Shown: positions 1 to 7,672 of the stretch, piece after piece
Layout: each line of letters opens with the position of its first letter
How positions within the stretch are numbered: the stretch's first letter is position 1
Assembly: GCA_021777635.1 (NCBI GenBank)
Contig: JAJYDI010000004.1
Coordinates: 1-28,033 of the forward strand
Length of the DNA: 28,033 bases
Source: Pseudomonadota bacterium
GTDB lineage: Bacteria > Pseudomonadota > Gammaproteobacteria > Xanthomonadales > Rhodanobacteraceae
Direction of reading: 5' to 3'
The notes under the pieces: generated by a model
Told to the model about the DNA's origin: nothing
Databases searched by the model: none
What the model saw: the letters and a program-made list of their open reading frames with translations, nothing else
Translations under genes and position numbers: made by a program

Positions 1-614
1 CGCTGATCGAGCGCCTGCCGCGGGGCTCGCACATGATCGCGATCGAGGTCGCCAGCCCGTTCCTGACGCCGGTCAAGCTCGCCTTCGTCACCGCGATCTT
101 CCTGGCGATGCCGGTCGTGCTTTATCAGATATGGGCCTTCATCAGCCCAGGCTTGTATCGCCACGAGAAGCGCTTGGCGCTGCCGCTTCTGATTTCGGCA
201 GTGCTGCTGTTCTACGTCGGTTGCGCGTTCGCCTATTTCCTGGTGCTGCCGGCGGCGTTCCACTTTTTGACCCTGATCACTCCGGCAGGGGTGTCGATGA
301 TGACCGACATCGGCAAGTACCTCGACTTCGTGCTGACGATGTTTTTTGCCTTCGGCATGTGCTTCGAGGTGCCAGTGGCGGTGGTGCTGCTGGTGGCTCT
401 GGGCGTGGTCAGCCCCGACAAGCTGCGTCGCGCGCGCCGCTACGTGATCGTCGGCGCCTTCGTGGTCGCCGCGGTGCTGAGTCCGCCCGACGTGATGTCG
501 CAGATCCTGCTTGCGGTGCCAATGATCCTGCTCTACGAGATCGGAGTGTTCGCCGCTGCGGCACTGGTGCGCGACCGCGACGCGCGCCGCAGCGGGGCCG
601 CGCGCGACGGCTGA
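1..614 (+). CDS. tatC: Sec-independent protein translocase subunit TatC (5' end outside window)
   Basis: This is the C-terminal part, about 203 residues, of the polytopic inner-membrane core of the twin-arginine translocase, which binds Tat signal peptides and exports folded proteins. The frame is already open at base 3 and has no start in the window, so the N-terminus lies upstream. Visible hallmarks are a stretch reading [11 protein letters not shown], the cytoplasmic loop PGLYRHEKR with the conserved Glu (codon 165-167), and FGMCFEVPV with the second conserved Glu (codon 366-368). Both glutamates correspond to known functional positions of TatC (family knowledge). Several hydrophobic segments alternate with short charged loops, and the end is a short charged tail. 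tatA and tatB probably lie just upstream, outside the window. The gene converges on maiA with only seven bases between the two stop codons, leaving no room for a dedicated terminator. Confidence 0.95.
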   Translation, partial: LIERLPRGSHMIAIEVASPFLTPVKLAFVTAIFLAMPVVLYQIWAFISPGLYRHEKRLALPLLISAVLLFYVGCAFAYFLVLPAAFHFLTLITPAGVSMMTDIGKYLDFVLTMFFAFGMCFEVPVAVVLLVALGVVSPDKLRRARRYVIVGAFVVAAVLSPPDVMSQILLAVPMILLYEIGVFAAAALVRDRDARRSGAARDG

Positions 615-621
615 AGGGAAC

Positions 622-1296
622 TCAGGCGTGCGCGGGTTGCGGCGCGTCTGGCTGCGCCTCGGGCGCGGCGTGACGGAATTCCTCGCGCTCCATGCAGGCG
701 GCGTGGATGCGCAGCAGATGGGGCCAGGGCGACAGATCGACGCCCCAGCGATGAGCGTTGTAGATCTGCGGCACCAGGCACAGGTCGGCCAGCCCGGGCG
801 AATCGGCTTCGCAGAACACGCCGGTCGAGGGGCTATCGGCCAACAGCTGCTCGAACGCGGCCAAGCCGGTGCCGATCCAGTGCCGGGCCCAGCGCTCGCG
901 CTCGACCTCGGGGGTGTTGAACTCGCGATCGAGGTACTTCAGCACGCGCTGGTTGCCGAGTGGATGAATGTCACATGCGATCAGCTGCGCCAGCGCGCGT
1001 ACCCGTGCCCGCGCGCGCGCCGTCACCGGCAGCAGCTTGGCCTCGCCCTCGTAGACCTCGTCGAGGTACTCGGCGATCGCCAGCGATTGCCGGATTATGC
1101 GGTCGCCGTCCAGCAGCACCGGCAGCAAGCCCTGTGGATTGAGCTCGCGAAAGGCCGCCGCGTGCTGCTCGCCGCCATCCTTGACCAAATCGACGCAGCG
1201 CAACTCGTGGGGCAGACCCTTTAGATTGAGCGCGATCCGTACGCGGAAGGCTGCGCTCGAGCGCCAGTAGCTGTAGAGCACCAGGCCGCCTTTCAT
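622..1296 (-). CDS. maiA: Maleylacetoacetate isomerase (zeta-class glutathione S-transferase)
   Basis: The product (224 aa) is a cytoplasmic zeta-class GST that isomerises maleylacetoacetate to fumarylacetoacetate in tyrosine/homogentisate catabolism, with glutathione as cofactor. The thioredoxin-like N-terminal domain (about residues 5-85) carries the zeta motif RSSAAFRVRIALNLKG near residues 12-27. Bacterial members often have SSA where the eukaryotic enzyme has SSC. It continues with NPQGLLPVLLDG and QSLAIAEYLDE, the glutathione-binding Ser region. The all-helical C-terminal domain contains SPGLADLCLVPQIYNA, typical of MaiA. A GGAG lies seven bases before the ATG on the minus strand and supports this start. 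Its upstream region is shared divergently with pgk. No other homogentisate-pathway gene is in the window, so the pathway role rests on family resemblance; a general GST role is the alternative. Confidence 0.9.
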   Translation of the reverse strand: MKGGLVLYSYWRSSAAFRVRIALNLKGLPHELRCVDLVKDGGEQHAAAFRELNPQGLLPVLLDGDRIIRQSLAIAEYLDEVYEGEAKLLPVTARARARVRALAQLIACDIHPLGNQRVLKYLDREFNTPEVERERWARHWIGTGLAAFEQLLADSPSTGVFCEADSPGLADLCLVPQIYNAHRWGVDLSPWPHLLRIHAACMEREEFRHAAPEAQPDAPQPAHA

Positions 1297-1352
1297 GAGA
1301 CGTCTCCGCTGGATCCCTGCCTCAGCCTACGCGCGGATCGTCCCGGTTTGAA

Positions 1353-1361
1353 GGGGGGGGG
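1353..1361. repeat. Nine-base homopolymeric G tract in the maiA/pgk divergent promoter region
   Basis: An uninterrupted run of nine G on the plus strand lies between the divergent maiA and pgk genes. It ends one base before the TTGCAC hexamer proposed as the -35 element of pgk. Tracts of this length are prone to slipped-strand length change during replication (general knowledge), so it could alter promoter geometry. That effect is inference. Confidence 0.9.
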
Positions 1362-1362
1362 T

Positions 1363-1392
1363 TTGCACGGCAGTCGCGCCGACGCCGACAAT
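1363..1392 (+). promoter_or_regulatory. Candidate sigma70-type promoter for pgk
   Basis: TTGCAC (1363-1368) and GACAAT (1387-1392) are separated by 18 bases and resemble -35 and -10 hexamers. Transcription would begin near 1399, giving a leader of about 65 bases before the pgk ATG at 1464. The call rests on hexamer similarity only. Confidence 0.4.
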
Positions 1393-1463
1393 GGCCGCCT
1401 TTGCGCGCGCGGGCCGCATCCGTTACGCCGCGTGAGTCGACCCGGGCCATCACTGGAACCGCC

Positions 1464-2642
1464 ATGTCCTTTCTCCGCATGACCGACATCGACCTCGCCG
1501 GCAAGCGCGTGCTTATCCGAGAGGACTTGAACGTCCCTCTTCAGGGTGGCCGCATCAGTTCTACCCAGCGCCTTGATGCCGCGTTGCCGACCCTGCGCCT
1601 GGCGCGCGATGCCGGCGCCCGGGTTCTGGTGCTCTCGCACCTCGGCCGACCGCAAGAGGGCGTGTTCGAGGAAGCCGAGTCACTGGCGCCGGTCGCCGCC
1701 TGGCTGAGCGCAGCCCTGGGTCAGCCGGTGCCGCTGGTGCGCGACTATCTCGATGGTGTCGCGGCTGCGCCGGGCGAGGTGGTTCTGCTGGAAAACTGCC
1801 GCATGAACCCTGGCGAGGGCAAGGATGATTCCGCGCTGGCGGCGAAGTACGCCGCGCTGTGCGACGTGTTCGTGATGGATGCCTTCGGCACCGCGCATCG
1901 CGCGCAGGCCTCGACCCACGGCGTGATCCGCGCCGCGAAAGTCGCTTGCGCCGGCCCGCTGCTGGCTGCCGAACTCGATGCCCTGGGCCGCGCGCTGGAG
2001 TATCCGGCCAAGCCGTTGCTTGCGATCGTCGCCGGCTCCAAGGTCTCGACCAAGCTGACCCTGCTGGAGAGCCTGGTCGGCCGGGTCGACCAGTTGATCG
2101 TCGGCGGCGGCATCGCCAACACCTTCATCGCCGCGATCGGCCACGGTGTGGGCAAGTCGCTGCACGAGCCGGCCCTGCTCGAGGCCGCGCGCCGGGTGCT
2201 GGCGACGGCCAGGGCGCGTGGCGTCGAAGTTCCGATTCCCGTCGACGTAGTGGTGGCGCCGCGTTTCGCCGCGGATGCGCCGGCCACGATCAGGCGTGTC
2301 GAGGACGTCGGTGCCGAAGATATGATCCTGGACATCGGCCCCAAGACCAGCGCGCGCTACGCCGCGCTGATCGCGCGCGCCGGCACGGTCGTCTGGAACG
2401 GTCCGGTCGGCGTGTTCGAGTTCGATGCTTTCGGCAAGGGTACCGAAACCCTGGCGCACGCGATCGCGGATTCCGCAGCGTTTTCGATCGCCGGCGGCGG
2501 CGATACCCTGGCTGCGGTGGACAAGTACGGTATCGCCGATCGCGTCGGCTACATCTCCACCGGCGGTGGCGCCTTCCTTGAATTCCTCGAGGGCAGGGAA
2601 TTGCCAGCGGTGGCCGCACTGCGCGCGCGCGGCACGGGCTGA
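1464..2642 (+). CDS. pgk: Phosphoglycerate kinase
   Basis: The product (392 aa, usual for a bacterial Pgk) is the cytoplasmic enzyme that transfers phosphate between 1,3-bisphosphoglycerate and ADP in glycolysis, and the reverse in gluconeogenesis. The N-terminal signature [13 protein letters not shown] (residues 14-26), SHLGRP, the sugar-binding Arg/His stretch ending in [24 protein letters not shown] and the nucleotide-binding GGGDTLAAV near the C-terminus are all present in order. The frame is open further upstream (to 1401), but the ATG at 1464 gives a protein starting [15 protein letters not shown], which matches the usual Pgk N-terminus (E. coli begins similarly). A candidate promoter lies at 1363-1392. 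The stop codon is only five bases from the ATG of the following phosphatase gene, so the two are probably co-transcribed. No fba, pyk or gap gene is adjacent. Confidence 0.97.
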   Translation: MSFLRMTDIDLAGKRVLIREDLNVPLQGGRISSTQRLDAALPTLRLARDAGARVLVLSHLGRPQEGVFEEAESLAPVAAWLSAALGQPVPLVRDYLDGVAAAPGEVVLLENCRMNPGEGKDDSALAAKYAALCDVFVMDAFGTAHRAQASTHGVIRAAKVACAGPLLAAELDALGRALEYPAKPLLAIVAGSKVSTKLTLLESLVGRVDQLIVGGGIANTFIAAIGHGVGKSLHEPALLEAARRVLATARARGVEVPIPVDVVVAPRFAADAPATIRRVEDVGAEDMILDIGPKTSARYAALIARAGTVVWNGPVGVFEFDAFGKGTETLAHAIADSAAFSIAGGGDTLAAVDKYGIADRVGYISTGGGAFLEFLEGRELPAVAALRARGTG

Positions 2643-2647
2643 AGCGC

Positions 2648-3331
2648 ATGCTGCTGCTGTTCGATCTCGACGGCACGCTGATCGATTCCGCGCCCGGCAT
2701 CTTCGCTTCCATCGAGCACGCATGTATGGCGATGGGGGTGCAGGCGCCGGCGCGCGAGGTGCTGCGTGGCTGGATCGGCCCGCCGTTGGGCGAGACGTTC
2801 CCCTGCGTGGTCGGCACCGACCCGGCACGCGTTGAGGCCGCGATCGCCCATTATCGGAAGCGTTTCGACCGCGTCGGCTGGCGCGAGCACCAGGTCTATG
2901 CAGGCGTTGATTCGGTAATCGCCGCGCAGCGCGCGGCCGGGCACGCGCTGGCCGTCGTCACCACCAAATTGCGCGCCCAGGCCGAACGAATCGTCAGCAC
3001 CCTGCCGTTCGGCGCCGACTTCGAGCGCGTCTACGGACCCGCGGCCGACACCCGGCACTGCACGAAGGCGCAGATGATCGCGCAGGCTATGGCGGATTTC
3101 GGCCACTGCGCGCAAGCCACGCGCATGGTCGGCGACCGCCATTACGACATCGCCGGCGCGCGCGCCTGCGGCGTTGCCAGTTGCGGCGTGCTGTGGGGTT
3201 ACGGCAGTGCTGGCGAACTCGAGACCGCGGGAGCAACGGCGCTGGCTGAGCACCCCGCTGCGCTGGCGGCTTGGTTCAGCGGCACTGCCGCATCCGCGCC
3301 CGCGTGCGGTGCGAGCACCGCTACCCTATAG
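2648..3331 (+). CDS. HAD-superfamily phosphatase, phosphoglycolate-phosphatase-like
   Basis: The 227-residue cytoplasmic protein has all four HAD motifs: FDLDGTLID with nucleophile Asp6 and acid Asp8; Thr105/Thr106 in VVTTK; Lys140 in CTKAQM; and GDRHYD with Asp163 and Asp167. The cap lies between motifs I and II, as in the Gph/beta-phosphoglucomutase branch. Closest in general appearance are phosphoglycolate phosphatase-like (Gph/YrfG-like) enzymes. The substrate cannot be read from the sequence, so phosphoglycolate, another small sugar phosphate or a nucleotide monophosphate is possible. It starts five bases after the pgk stop without a strong ribosome-binding site, which suggests translational coupling. 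The C-terminal tail (ending near CGASTATL) is low in complexity. It sits between pgk and the rfb genes, with 34 bases before rfbB. Confidence 0.85.
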   Translation: MLLLFDLDGTLIDSAPGIFASIEHACMAMGVQAPAREVLRGWIGPPLGETFPCVVGTDPARVEAAIAHYRKRFDRVGWREHQVYAGVDSVIAAQRAAGHALAVVTTKLRAQAERIVSTLPFGADFERVYGPAADTRHCTKAQMIAQAMADFGHCAQATRMVGDRHYDIAGARACGVASCGVLWGYGSAGELETAGATALAEHPAALAAWFSGTAASAPACGASTATL

Positions 3332-3332
3332 A
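3327..3332 (+). promoter_or_regulatory. Weak candidate -10 element upstream of rfbB
   Basis: TATAGA overlaps the stop codon of the HAD phosphatase and lies 34 bases before the rfbB ATG. No convincing -35 hexamer is seen at the right distance. It may mark an internal promoter for the rfb genes; confidence is low. Confidence 0.22.
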
Positions 3333-3365
3333 CTTCTGTATCCGGTCGCCGAGGACTCCGGTCTC

Positions 3366-4424
3366 ATGAAAACCCTGCTCGTCACCGGTGGCGCCGGCTT
3401 CATTGGTGCCAACTTCGTGCTCGACGCCGTTGCGCGCGGCGAACGCGTGGTCAATCTCGACAAGCTGACCTACGCCGGCAACCTCGACACCCTGGCCGCG
3501 GTGCGCGGCAATGCGAACCATGTTTTCGTGCAGGGCGACATCGGCGATCGCGCGCTCTGCGCGCGGCTGATGGCCGAACACGTGGTCGACGCAGTAATCA
3601 ATTTCGCCGCCGAATCGCACGTGGATCGCTCGATCGACGGCCCGGCCGCCTTCATCGAGACCAACGTGGCCGGCACATTGGCCTTGCTGGAGGCGGCGCG
3701 CGATTACTGGAAGGCGCTGCCGCTGGCGCGCCAGGACGGCTTCCGCTTCTTGCACATTTCCACCGACGAAGTCTACGGCTCGCTGGGACCGGTCGGGCGT
3801 TTCACCGAGACCACGCCCTACGCGCCCAATTCGCCTTATTCGGCCTCGAAAGCGGCCTCGGATCACTTGGTGCGTGCCTTCCACCACACCTGGGGCCTGC
3901 CGGTGCTGACCACCAACTGCTCCAACAATTACGGACCGTACCAGTTCCCGGAAAAGCTCATTCCGTTGACGATTCAGAAGGCGCTGCACGGCGAGCCGCT
4001 GCCGGTGTATGGCGACGGCCGCAACGTGCGCGACTGGCTGTACGTCGGCGACCACTGCGACGCGATCCGGCGCGTACTGGAGGCTGGCCGCGTCGGCGAA
4101 ACCTACAACGTCGGCGGCGACGCCGAACGCGAGAACCTGCACGTCGTACGCACGATCTGCGCGCTGCTGGATGCGCGCAGGGCGCCGGTGGATGGCCGCC
4201 CGCGTGAGTCGCTGATTCGCTTCGTCAAAGACCGCCCGGGCCACGACCGCCGCTACGCCATCGATGCCGGCAAGATCCGGCGCGATCTGGGCTGGACCCC
4301 CGCGGTCGGCTTCGAGGAAGGCATCGGGCGCACCGTGGACTGGTACGTCGATCACCAGCCTTGGGTGGCGCGGGTGCTGGACGGCAGCTACCGACTCGAG
4401 AGGATCGGGCGAGCCGGGGTTTGA
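3366..4424 (+). CDS. rfbB: dTDP-glucose 4,6-dehydratase
   Basis: The product (352 aa, normal length) is the second enzyme of dTDP-L-rhamnose synthesis and converts dTDP-glucose to dTDP-4-keto-6-deoxyglucose with tightly bound NAD. It is a short-chain dehydrogenase: the Rossmann motif [11 protein letters not shown] spans residues 7-17, the catalytic Thr133-Asp134-Glu135 sits in STDEVYGSL, and Tyr158 and Lys162 form the YSASK motif. [14 protein letters not shown] and the [11 protein letters not shown] stretch are diagnostic of RmlB. The frame is open far upstream into the preceding gene, but [14 protein letters not shown] is the expected N-terminus and GAGGA lies about ten bases before the ATG at 3366. 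It is the first gene of the rfbB-A-C-D set, the order known from Xanthomonas. The 107 bases to rfbA are the largest gap within the set. Confidence 0.97.
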   Translation: MKTLLVTGGAGFIGANFVLDAVARGERVVNLDKLTYAGNLDTLAAVRGNANHVFVQGDIGDRALCARLMAEHVVDAVINFAAESHVDRSIDGPAAFIETNVAGTLALLEAARDYWKALPLARQDGFRFLHISTDEVYGSLGPVGRFTETTPYAPNSPYSASKAASDHLVRAFHHTWGLPVLTTNCSNNYGPYQFPEKLIPLTIQKALHGEPLPVYGDGRNVRDWLYVGDHCDAIRRVLEAGRVGETYNVGGDAERENLHVVRTICALLDARRAPVDGRPRESLIRFVKDRPGHDRRYAIDAGKIRRDLGWTPAVGFEEGIGRTVDWYVDHQPWVARVLDGSYRLERIGRAGV

Positions 4425-4531
4425 AGCGGGATGCATTGACCGTACGCGCAGGAAAGCACGCGCGAGCGCCGGAACCAAGGATGTGCCGGGAGCAACGTTC
4501 CAAGGAAGGGTTCTTGCAAAAGGAGACGCGC

Positions 4532-5419
4532 ATGAGCAACCGCAAAGGCATCATCCTGGCCGGCGGCTCCGGCACCCGGCTGTATCCCGTGACCCAGGCG
4601 ATCAGCAAGCAGCTGCTGCCGATTTACGACAAGCCGATGATCTACTACCCGCTGGCGGTGCTGATGCTGGCCGGCATCCGCGAGATGCTGATCATCAACA
4701 CCCCGCACGAGCAGGCGCTGTTCCGTCGACTGCTGGGTGACGGTTCGCAATGGGGGCTGGACATCCGCTACGCGGTACAGTCGTCGCCCGACGGTCTGGC
4801 GCAGGCTTTCCTGATCGGCCGCGAGTTCATCGCGGGGGACCCAAGCTGCCTGGTGCTGGGCGACAACATCTTCTACGGTCATGGCCTGACCGAGCTGCTT
4901 CAGCGGGCCGACGCGCGCGCGCACGGCGCCACCGTGTTCGGTTACTGGGTGCGCGATCCGCACCGCTACGGCGTAGCCGAATTCGATGCGGCCGACCGCG
5001 TGATCGGCCTGGAGGAGAAGCCCGTCGAGCCCAAGTCGAATTACGCCGTCACCGGGCTGTATTTCTACGATGCGCGCGTCTGCGATTTCGCGGCGGCGCT
5101 CAGGCCCTCGCCGCGCGGCGAGCTGGAGATTACCGATCTCAACCGCTGCTACCTCGACGACGGTGCGCTGATGCTGGAGCGACTGGGCCGCGGCTACGCC
5201 TGGCTCGATACCGGCACCCACGAGTCGCTGATCGAGGCCGCCAACTACATCGAGACCATCGAGAATCGCCAGGGCCTAAAGGTCTGCTGCCCGGAGGAGA
5301 TTGCCTTCGTAAATGGCTGGATCAACGCCGACCAGGTCCTGCGGCTGGCCGCGCCACTGGCCAAGTCCGGCTATGGCCAGTATCTGCAGTCGCTGGTCGC
5401 GCACGGAGCGGTGCGATGA
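4532..5419 (+). CDS. rfbA: Glucose-1-phosphate thymidylyltransferase
   Basis: The product (295 aa) couples dTTP and glucose-1-phosphate to give dTDP-glucose, the committed step of dTDP-rhamnose synthesis, and is typically feedback-inhibited by dTDP-rhamnose (family knowledge). The nucleotide-binding motif GGSGTRLYP (residues 11-19), [16 protein letters not shown] (26-41), the metal-binding Asp111 in [14 protein letters not shown]-like [16 protein letters not shown], and [10 protein letters not shown] are all in place. The ATG at 4532 is chosen because an unusually good AAGGAG lies just before it and the N-terminus matches the family; the longer open frame reaching back into rfbB is not needed. 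Its stop codon overlaps the rfbC start as ATGA, indicating coupled translation. Confidence 0.97.
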   Translation: MSNRKGIILAGGSGTRLYPVTQAISKQLLPIYDKPMIYYPLAVLMLAGIREMLIINTPHEQALFRRLLGDGSQWGLDIRYAVQSSPDGLAQAFLIGREFIAGDPSCLVLGDNIFYGHGLTELLQRADARAHGATVFGYWVRDPHRYGVAEFDAADRVIGLEEKPVEPKSNYAVTGLYFYDARVCDFAAALRPSPRGELEITDLNRCYLDDGALMLERLGRGYAWLDTGTHESLIEAANYIETIENRQGLKVCCPEEIAFVNGWINADQVLRLAAPLAKSGYGQYLQSLVAHGAVR

Positions 5420-5976
5420 GGCGCATCGACACCGCGCTGACCGGGGTTTGCGTGATCGAGCCGGATGTCCACGGCGACCCGCGTGGTTATTTCTACGAGA
5501 GCTTCCATCAGGCGAAGTACGTCGACCTCGGACTGGGCGAGCTGCGTTTCGTACAGACCAATGTCTCGCGCTCGGCGCATGGTGTGCTGCGCGGCTTGCA
5601 TTACCAGTGGCCGAATCCGCAGGGCAAGCTTGTCAGCGTGCTCGAAGGCGAGGTCTGGGACGTTGCCGTGGACATCCGCCGCGGCTCGCCGACTTTCGGT
5701 CGCTGGGTGGCGGCGGTGCTGTCAGCCGGTAACCATCGCCATTTCTGGATCCCGGACGGCTTTGCCCACGGATTCTGCGTGCTGTCGGAGTTTGCCACCT
5801 TCAGCTACCAGTGCACGACGCTGTATGACCGTGCCGCCGATGCCGCGCTGCGCTGGAACGACGCTGCCATCGCGGTGGACTGGCCGCTGAGCGCCCCGCT
5901 GCTATCCGAAAAGGATGCGCGCGCACCGTTTCTGGACCAAGTGCCGCCGCAGCGGCTGCCGGAGTATCGGTCGTGA
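5416..5976 (+). CDS. rfbC: dTDP-4-dehydrorhamnose 3,5-epimerase
   Basis: The product (186 aa, normal length) is a cupin-fold epimerase that inverts C3 and C5 of dTDP-4-keto-6-deoxyglucose. [13 protein letters not shown] lies near residues 23-35, RGLHYQ with the catalytic His62 near 59-64, and the hallmark IPDGFAHGF near 112-120. LRWND and the later AVDWP also fit the family. The ATG at 5416 overlaps the rfbA stop by four bases, and its own stop overlaps the GTG start of rfbD, so rfbA-C-D are tightly coupled. The frame is open upstream through rfbA, but that part is a shadow of rfbA. Confidence 0.96.
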   Translation: MRRIDTALTGVCVIEPDVHGDPRGYFYESFHQAKYVDLGLGELRFVQTNVSRSAHGVLRGLHYQWPNPQGKLVSVLEGEVWDVAVDIRRGSPTFGRWVAAVLSAGNHRHFWIPDGFAHGFCVLSEFATFSYQCTTLYDRAADAALRWNDAAIAVDWPLSAPLLSEKDARAPFLDQVPPQRLPEYRS

Positions 5977-6902
5977 GGATCCTGCTTCTGGGCGCCAGCG
6001 GTCAGATCGGCTTCGAACTGATGCGCGCGCTGGGCCCGCTGGGCGAAGTGCGCGCGGCCACGCGAGACGGCCTGCTGCCCGGCGGTGCACCGTGCCTGCG
6101 CGCGGACCTAGCCGACAGCGAGGCTACGCTGGTCGCGCTGCTCGACCGCGACGCGCCCGACCTGATCGTCAACGCGGCGGCGTATACCGCGGTCGATCGG
6201 GCCGAGGACGAGGCAGCCCTTGCGCAACTCGTCAACTGCGAAGCCGTCGCCGCGTTGGGGCGCTGGGCTGCACCGCGTGGCGTGCCGTTGATCCACTATT
6301 CCACCGACTACGTCTTCAACGGCCACGGCACGCGGCCGTGGCACGAGGACGACGCCACCGCGCCGCTGGGCGTCTATGGCGCCAGCAAGCTTGCCGGCGA
6401 ACAGGCGTTGCGCGCCAGCGGTGCCGCGCATTTGATCCTGCGCACGGCATGGGTGTATGCCGCGCGCGGCCACAACTTCCTGCGCGCCATGCTGCGGCTG
6501 GCCGCCGAGCGCGACACGCTGCGCGTGGTCGACGACCAGATCGGGGCGCCGACGCCGGCGCGACTGATCGCAAATGCCACGGCCGCAATCATCGCCCGCC
6601 TGGCTCCGCGCGGAGCTTTCGCGGGCGACGCACCTTGGGGCCTTTATCACCTCTCTGCCGGCGGCCATACCAGTTGGCACGGCTTCGCCCGCGCAATCCT
6701 GCCGGCGGCACAGCGCGCGGGTCTGATCGACCGCGTGCCCGAGGTACAGGCGATCGCCAGTGCTGACTATCCGGCGCGGGCGCGGCGACCCGCCTGGTCG
6801 GTGCTGGACTGCGCGCGCGTGCAGGACACCTTTGCCCTGCGCCTGCCGTCGTGGGGTACCGCGCTCGATGCCGTGATCGGCGAGCTGGCAACGATGCGCT
6901 GA
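5973..6902 (+). CDS. rfbD: dTDP-4-dehydrorhamnose reductase
   Basis: The product (309 aa) reduces dTDP-4-keto-L-rhamnose with NAD(P)H to dTDP-L-rhamnose, completing the pathway. It is an SDR-fold enzyme with the nucleotide motif GASGQIG (residues 7-13), STDYVFNG (Ser110-Thr111-Asp112), and Tyr135/Lys139 in YGASK. LRTAWVYAARGHNF and DDQIGAPT are also typical of RmlD. Translation starts at a GTG (5973) that overlaps the rfbC stop as GTGA; this is the only start giving the full nucleotide-binding fold. It is the last gene of the rhamnose set. Codons remain as G+C-rich as in the neighbours, so nothing suggests recent transfer of this block. Confidence 0.96.
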   Translation: MRILLLGASGQIGFELMRALGPLGEVRAATRDGLLPGGAPCLRADLADSEATLVALLDRDAPDLIVNAAAYTAVDRAEDEAALAQLVNCEAVAALGRWAAPRGVPLIHYSTDYVFNGHGTRPWHEDDATAPLGVYGASKLAGEQALRASGAAHLILRTAWVYAARGHNFLRAMLRLAAERDTLRVVDDQIGAPTPARLIANATAAIIARLAPRGAFAGDAPWGLYHLSAGGHTSWHGFARAILPAAQRAGLIDRVPEVQAIASADYPARARRPAWSVLDCARVQDTFALRLPSWGTALDAVIGELATMR

Positions 6903-7056
6903 GGCTTTCCGTGTTCGCTTGGTTTCCTGCAGCGCCCGATGGTCTCGAAGGGTTCTGGACAGCCGCCATCGCGACCATACGGGCGCGCATGCCGCCGCCG
7001 AGCGCGCTGACGGGTGGTGTGCGAAGCTGGCGCTCACGCCCACCCGGAGTCCCGCC

Positions 7057-7641
7057 ATGCCGCTGCTGATCCTCGGCCTGCTGATCTTTCTCGGGCTGCA
7101 TTCGCTTCGCCTGTTCGCGGATGCCTGGCGCACGCGGATGATCGCGCGGCTGGGGGTCCACGCATGGAAGGCGCTGTACGCGCTGGTCGCGGCGCTCGGT
7201 TTCGCGTTGATCGTGTGGGGCTTCGGGCTGGCGCGCCAGCACGCGCTACTGCTGTATGCGCCGCCGTCGTGGCTGATGCAGCTCAATGCGCTATTCACCC
7301 TCGTTGCGTTCGTGCTGGTCGCTGCCGCGTATGTACCGCGCAATCATTTCAAGGCGAAGCTCGGCCATCCGATGCTGGCTGGCGTCAAGGTCTGGGCGCT
7401 GGGGCATCTGCTTGCGATTGGCTTTCTGCATGACGTTGTGCTGTTCGGCGCATTCCTGCTGTGGGCGGTCGCTGACTTCGCCGTCTCGCGCCGGCGCGAT
7501 CGACGGGCGGGCGTGATCTATCCGCAGGGCACGCTGGCGGGCGATGCGCTGACGCTGGTGGCCGGCATCGCGGCATGGGCGATCTTCGCGTTTTTTTTGC
7601 ACGCGCGCCTGATCGGCGTGAGTCCATTCGGGGCTTCCTGA
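7057..7641 (+). CDS. NnrU-family integral membrane protein
   Basis: The product (194 aa) is a small polytopic inner-membrane protein. About five or six hydrophobic segments are seen, starting directly after the Met (MPLLILGLLIFLGLHSLRLFAD). Conserved-looking features are GLHSLR near the N-terminus, YVPRNHFKAKLGHPML in the middle and GHLLAIGF, a pattern of the NnrU family. NnrU was named in denitrifiers near nitrite/nitric oxide reductase genes, but no such gene is here, so that role should not be assumed. CCGGAG lies seven to twelve bases before the ATG at 7057 and decides the start; the open frame continues upstream without a hydrophobic or conserved character. 154 bases separate it from rfbD, and a small inverted repeat follows its stop. 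Confidence 0.8.
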   Translation: MPLLILGLLIFLGLHSLRLFADAWRTRMIARLGVHAWKALYALVAALGFALIVWGFGLARQHALLLYAPPSWLMQLNALFTLVAFVLVAAAYVPRNHFKAKLGHPMLAGVKVWALGHLLAIGFLHDVVLFGAFLLWAVADFAVSRRRDRRAGVIYPQGTLAGDALTLVAGIAAWAIFAFFLHARLIGVSPFGAS

Positions 7642-7644
7642 TCG

Positions 7645-7663
7645 AGCGGGCGTCACGCCTGCT
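7645..7663. terminator. Small inverted repeat between converging genes
   Basis: AGCGGGCGT (7645-7653) and ACGCCTGCT (7655-7663) are complementary except for one G/T wobble, so a hairpin with a short loop can form. It lies in the 31-base gap between the NnrU-family gene and the minus-strand gene that converges on it. There is no long T run on either side, so a bidirectional intrinsic terminator is only a possibility. Confidence 0.3.
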
Positions 7664-7672
7664 TTCGGCGCG

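Noticed and set aside
1680..2828. Long open frame on the minus strand opposite pgk and the HAD gene
   Set aside because: Its protein is rich in Arg, Gly and Ala without any domain, and the opposite strand carries clear Pgk and HAD motifs. Long antisense frames are expected at this G+C content.
3321..4478. 385-codon minus-strand frame opposite rfbB
   Set aside because: It is the shadow of a well-conserved dehydratase gene and has no recognisable domain or start signal.
6108..7343. 411-codon minus-strand frame opposite rfbD and the NnrU-family gene
   Set aside because: No family resemblance; it spans two real genes on the other strand and follows their codon-position bias.
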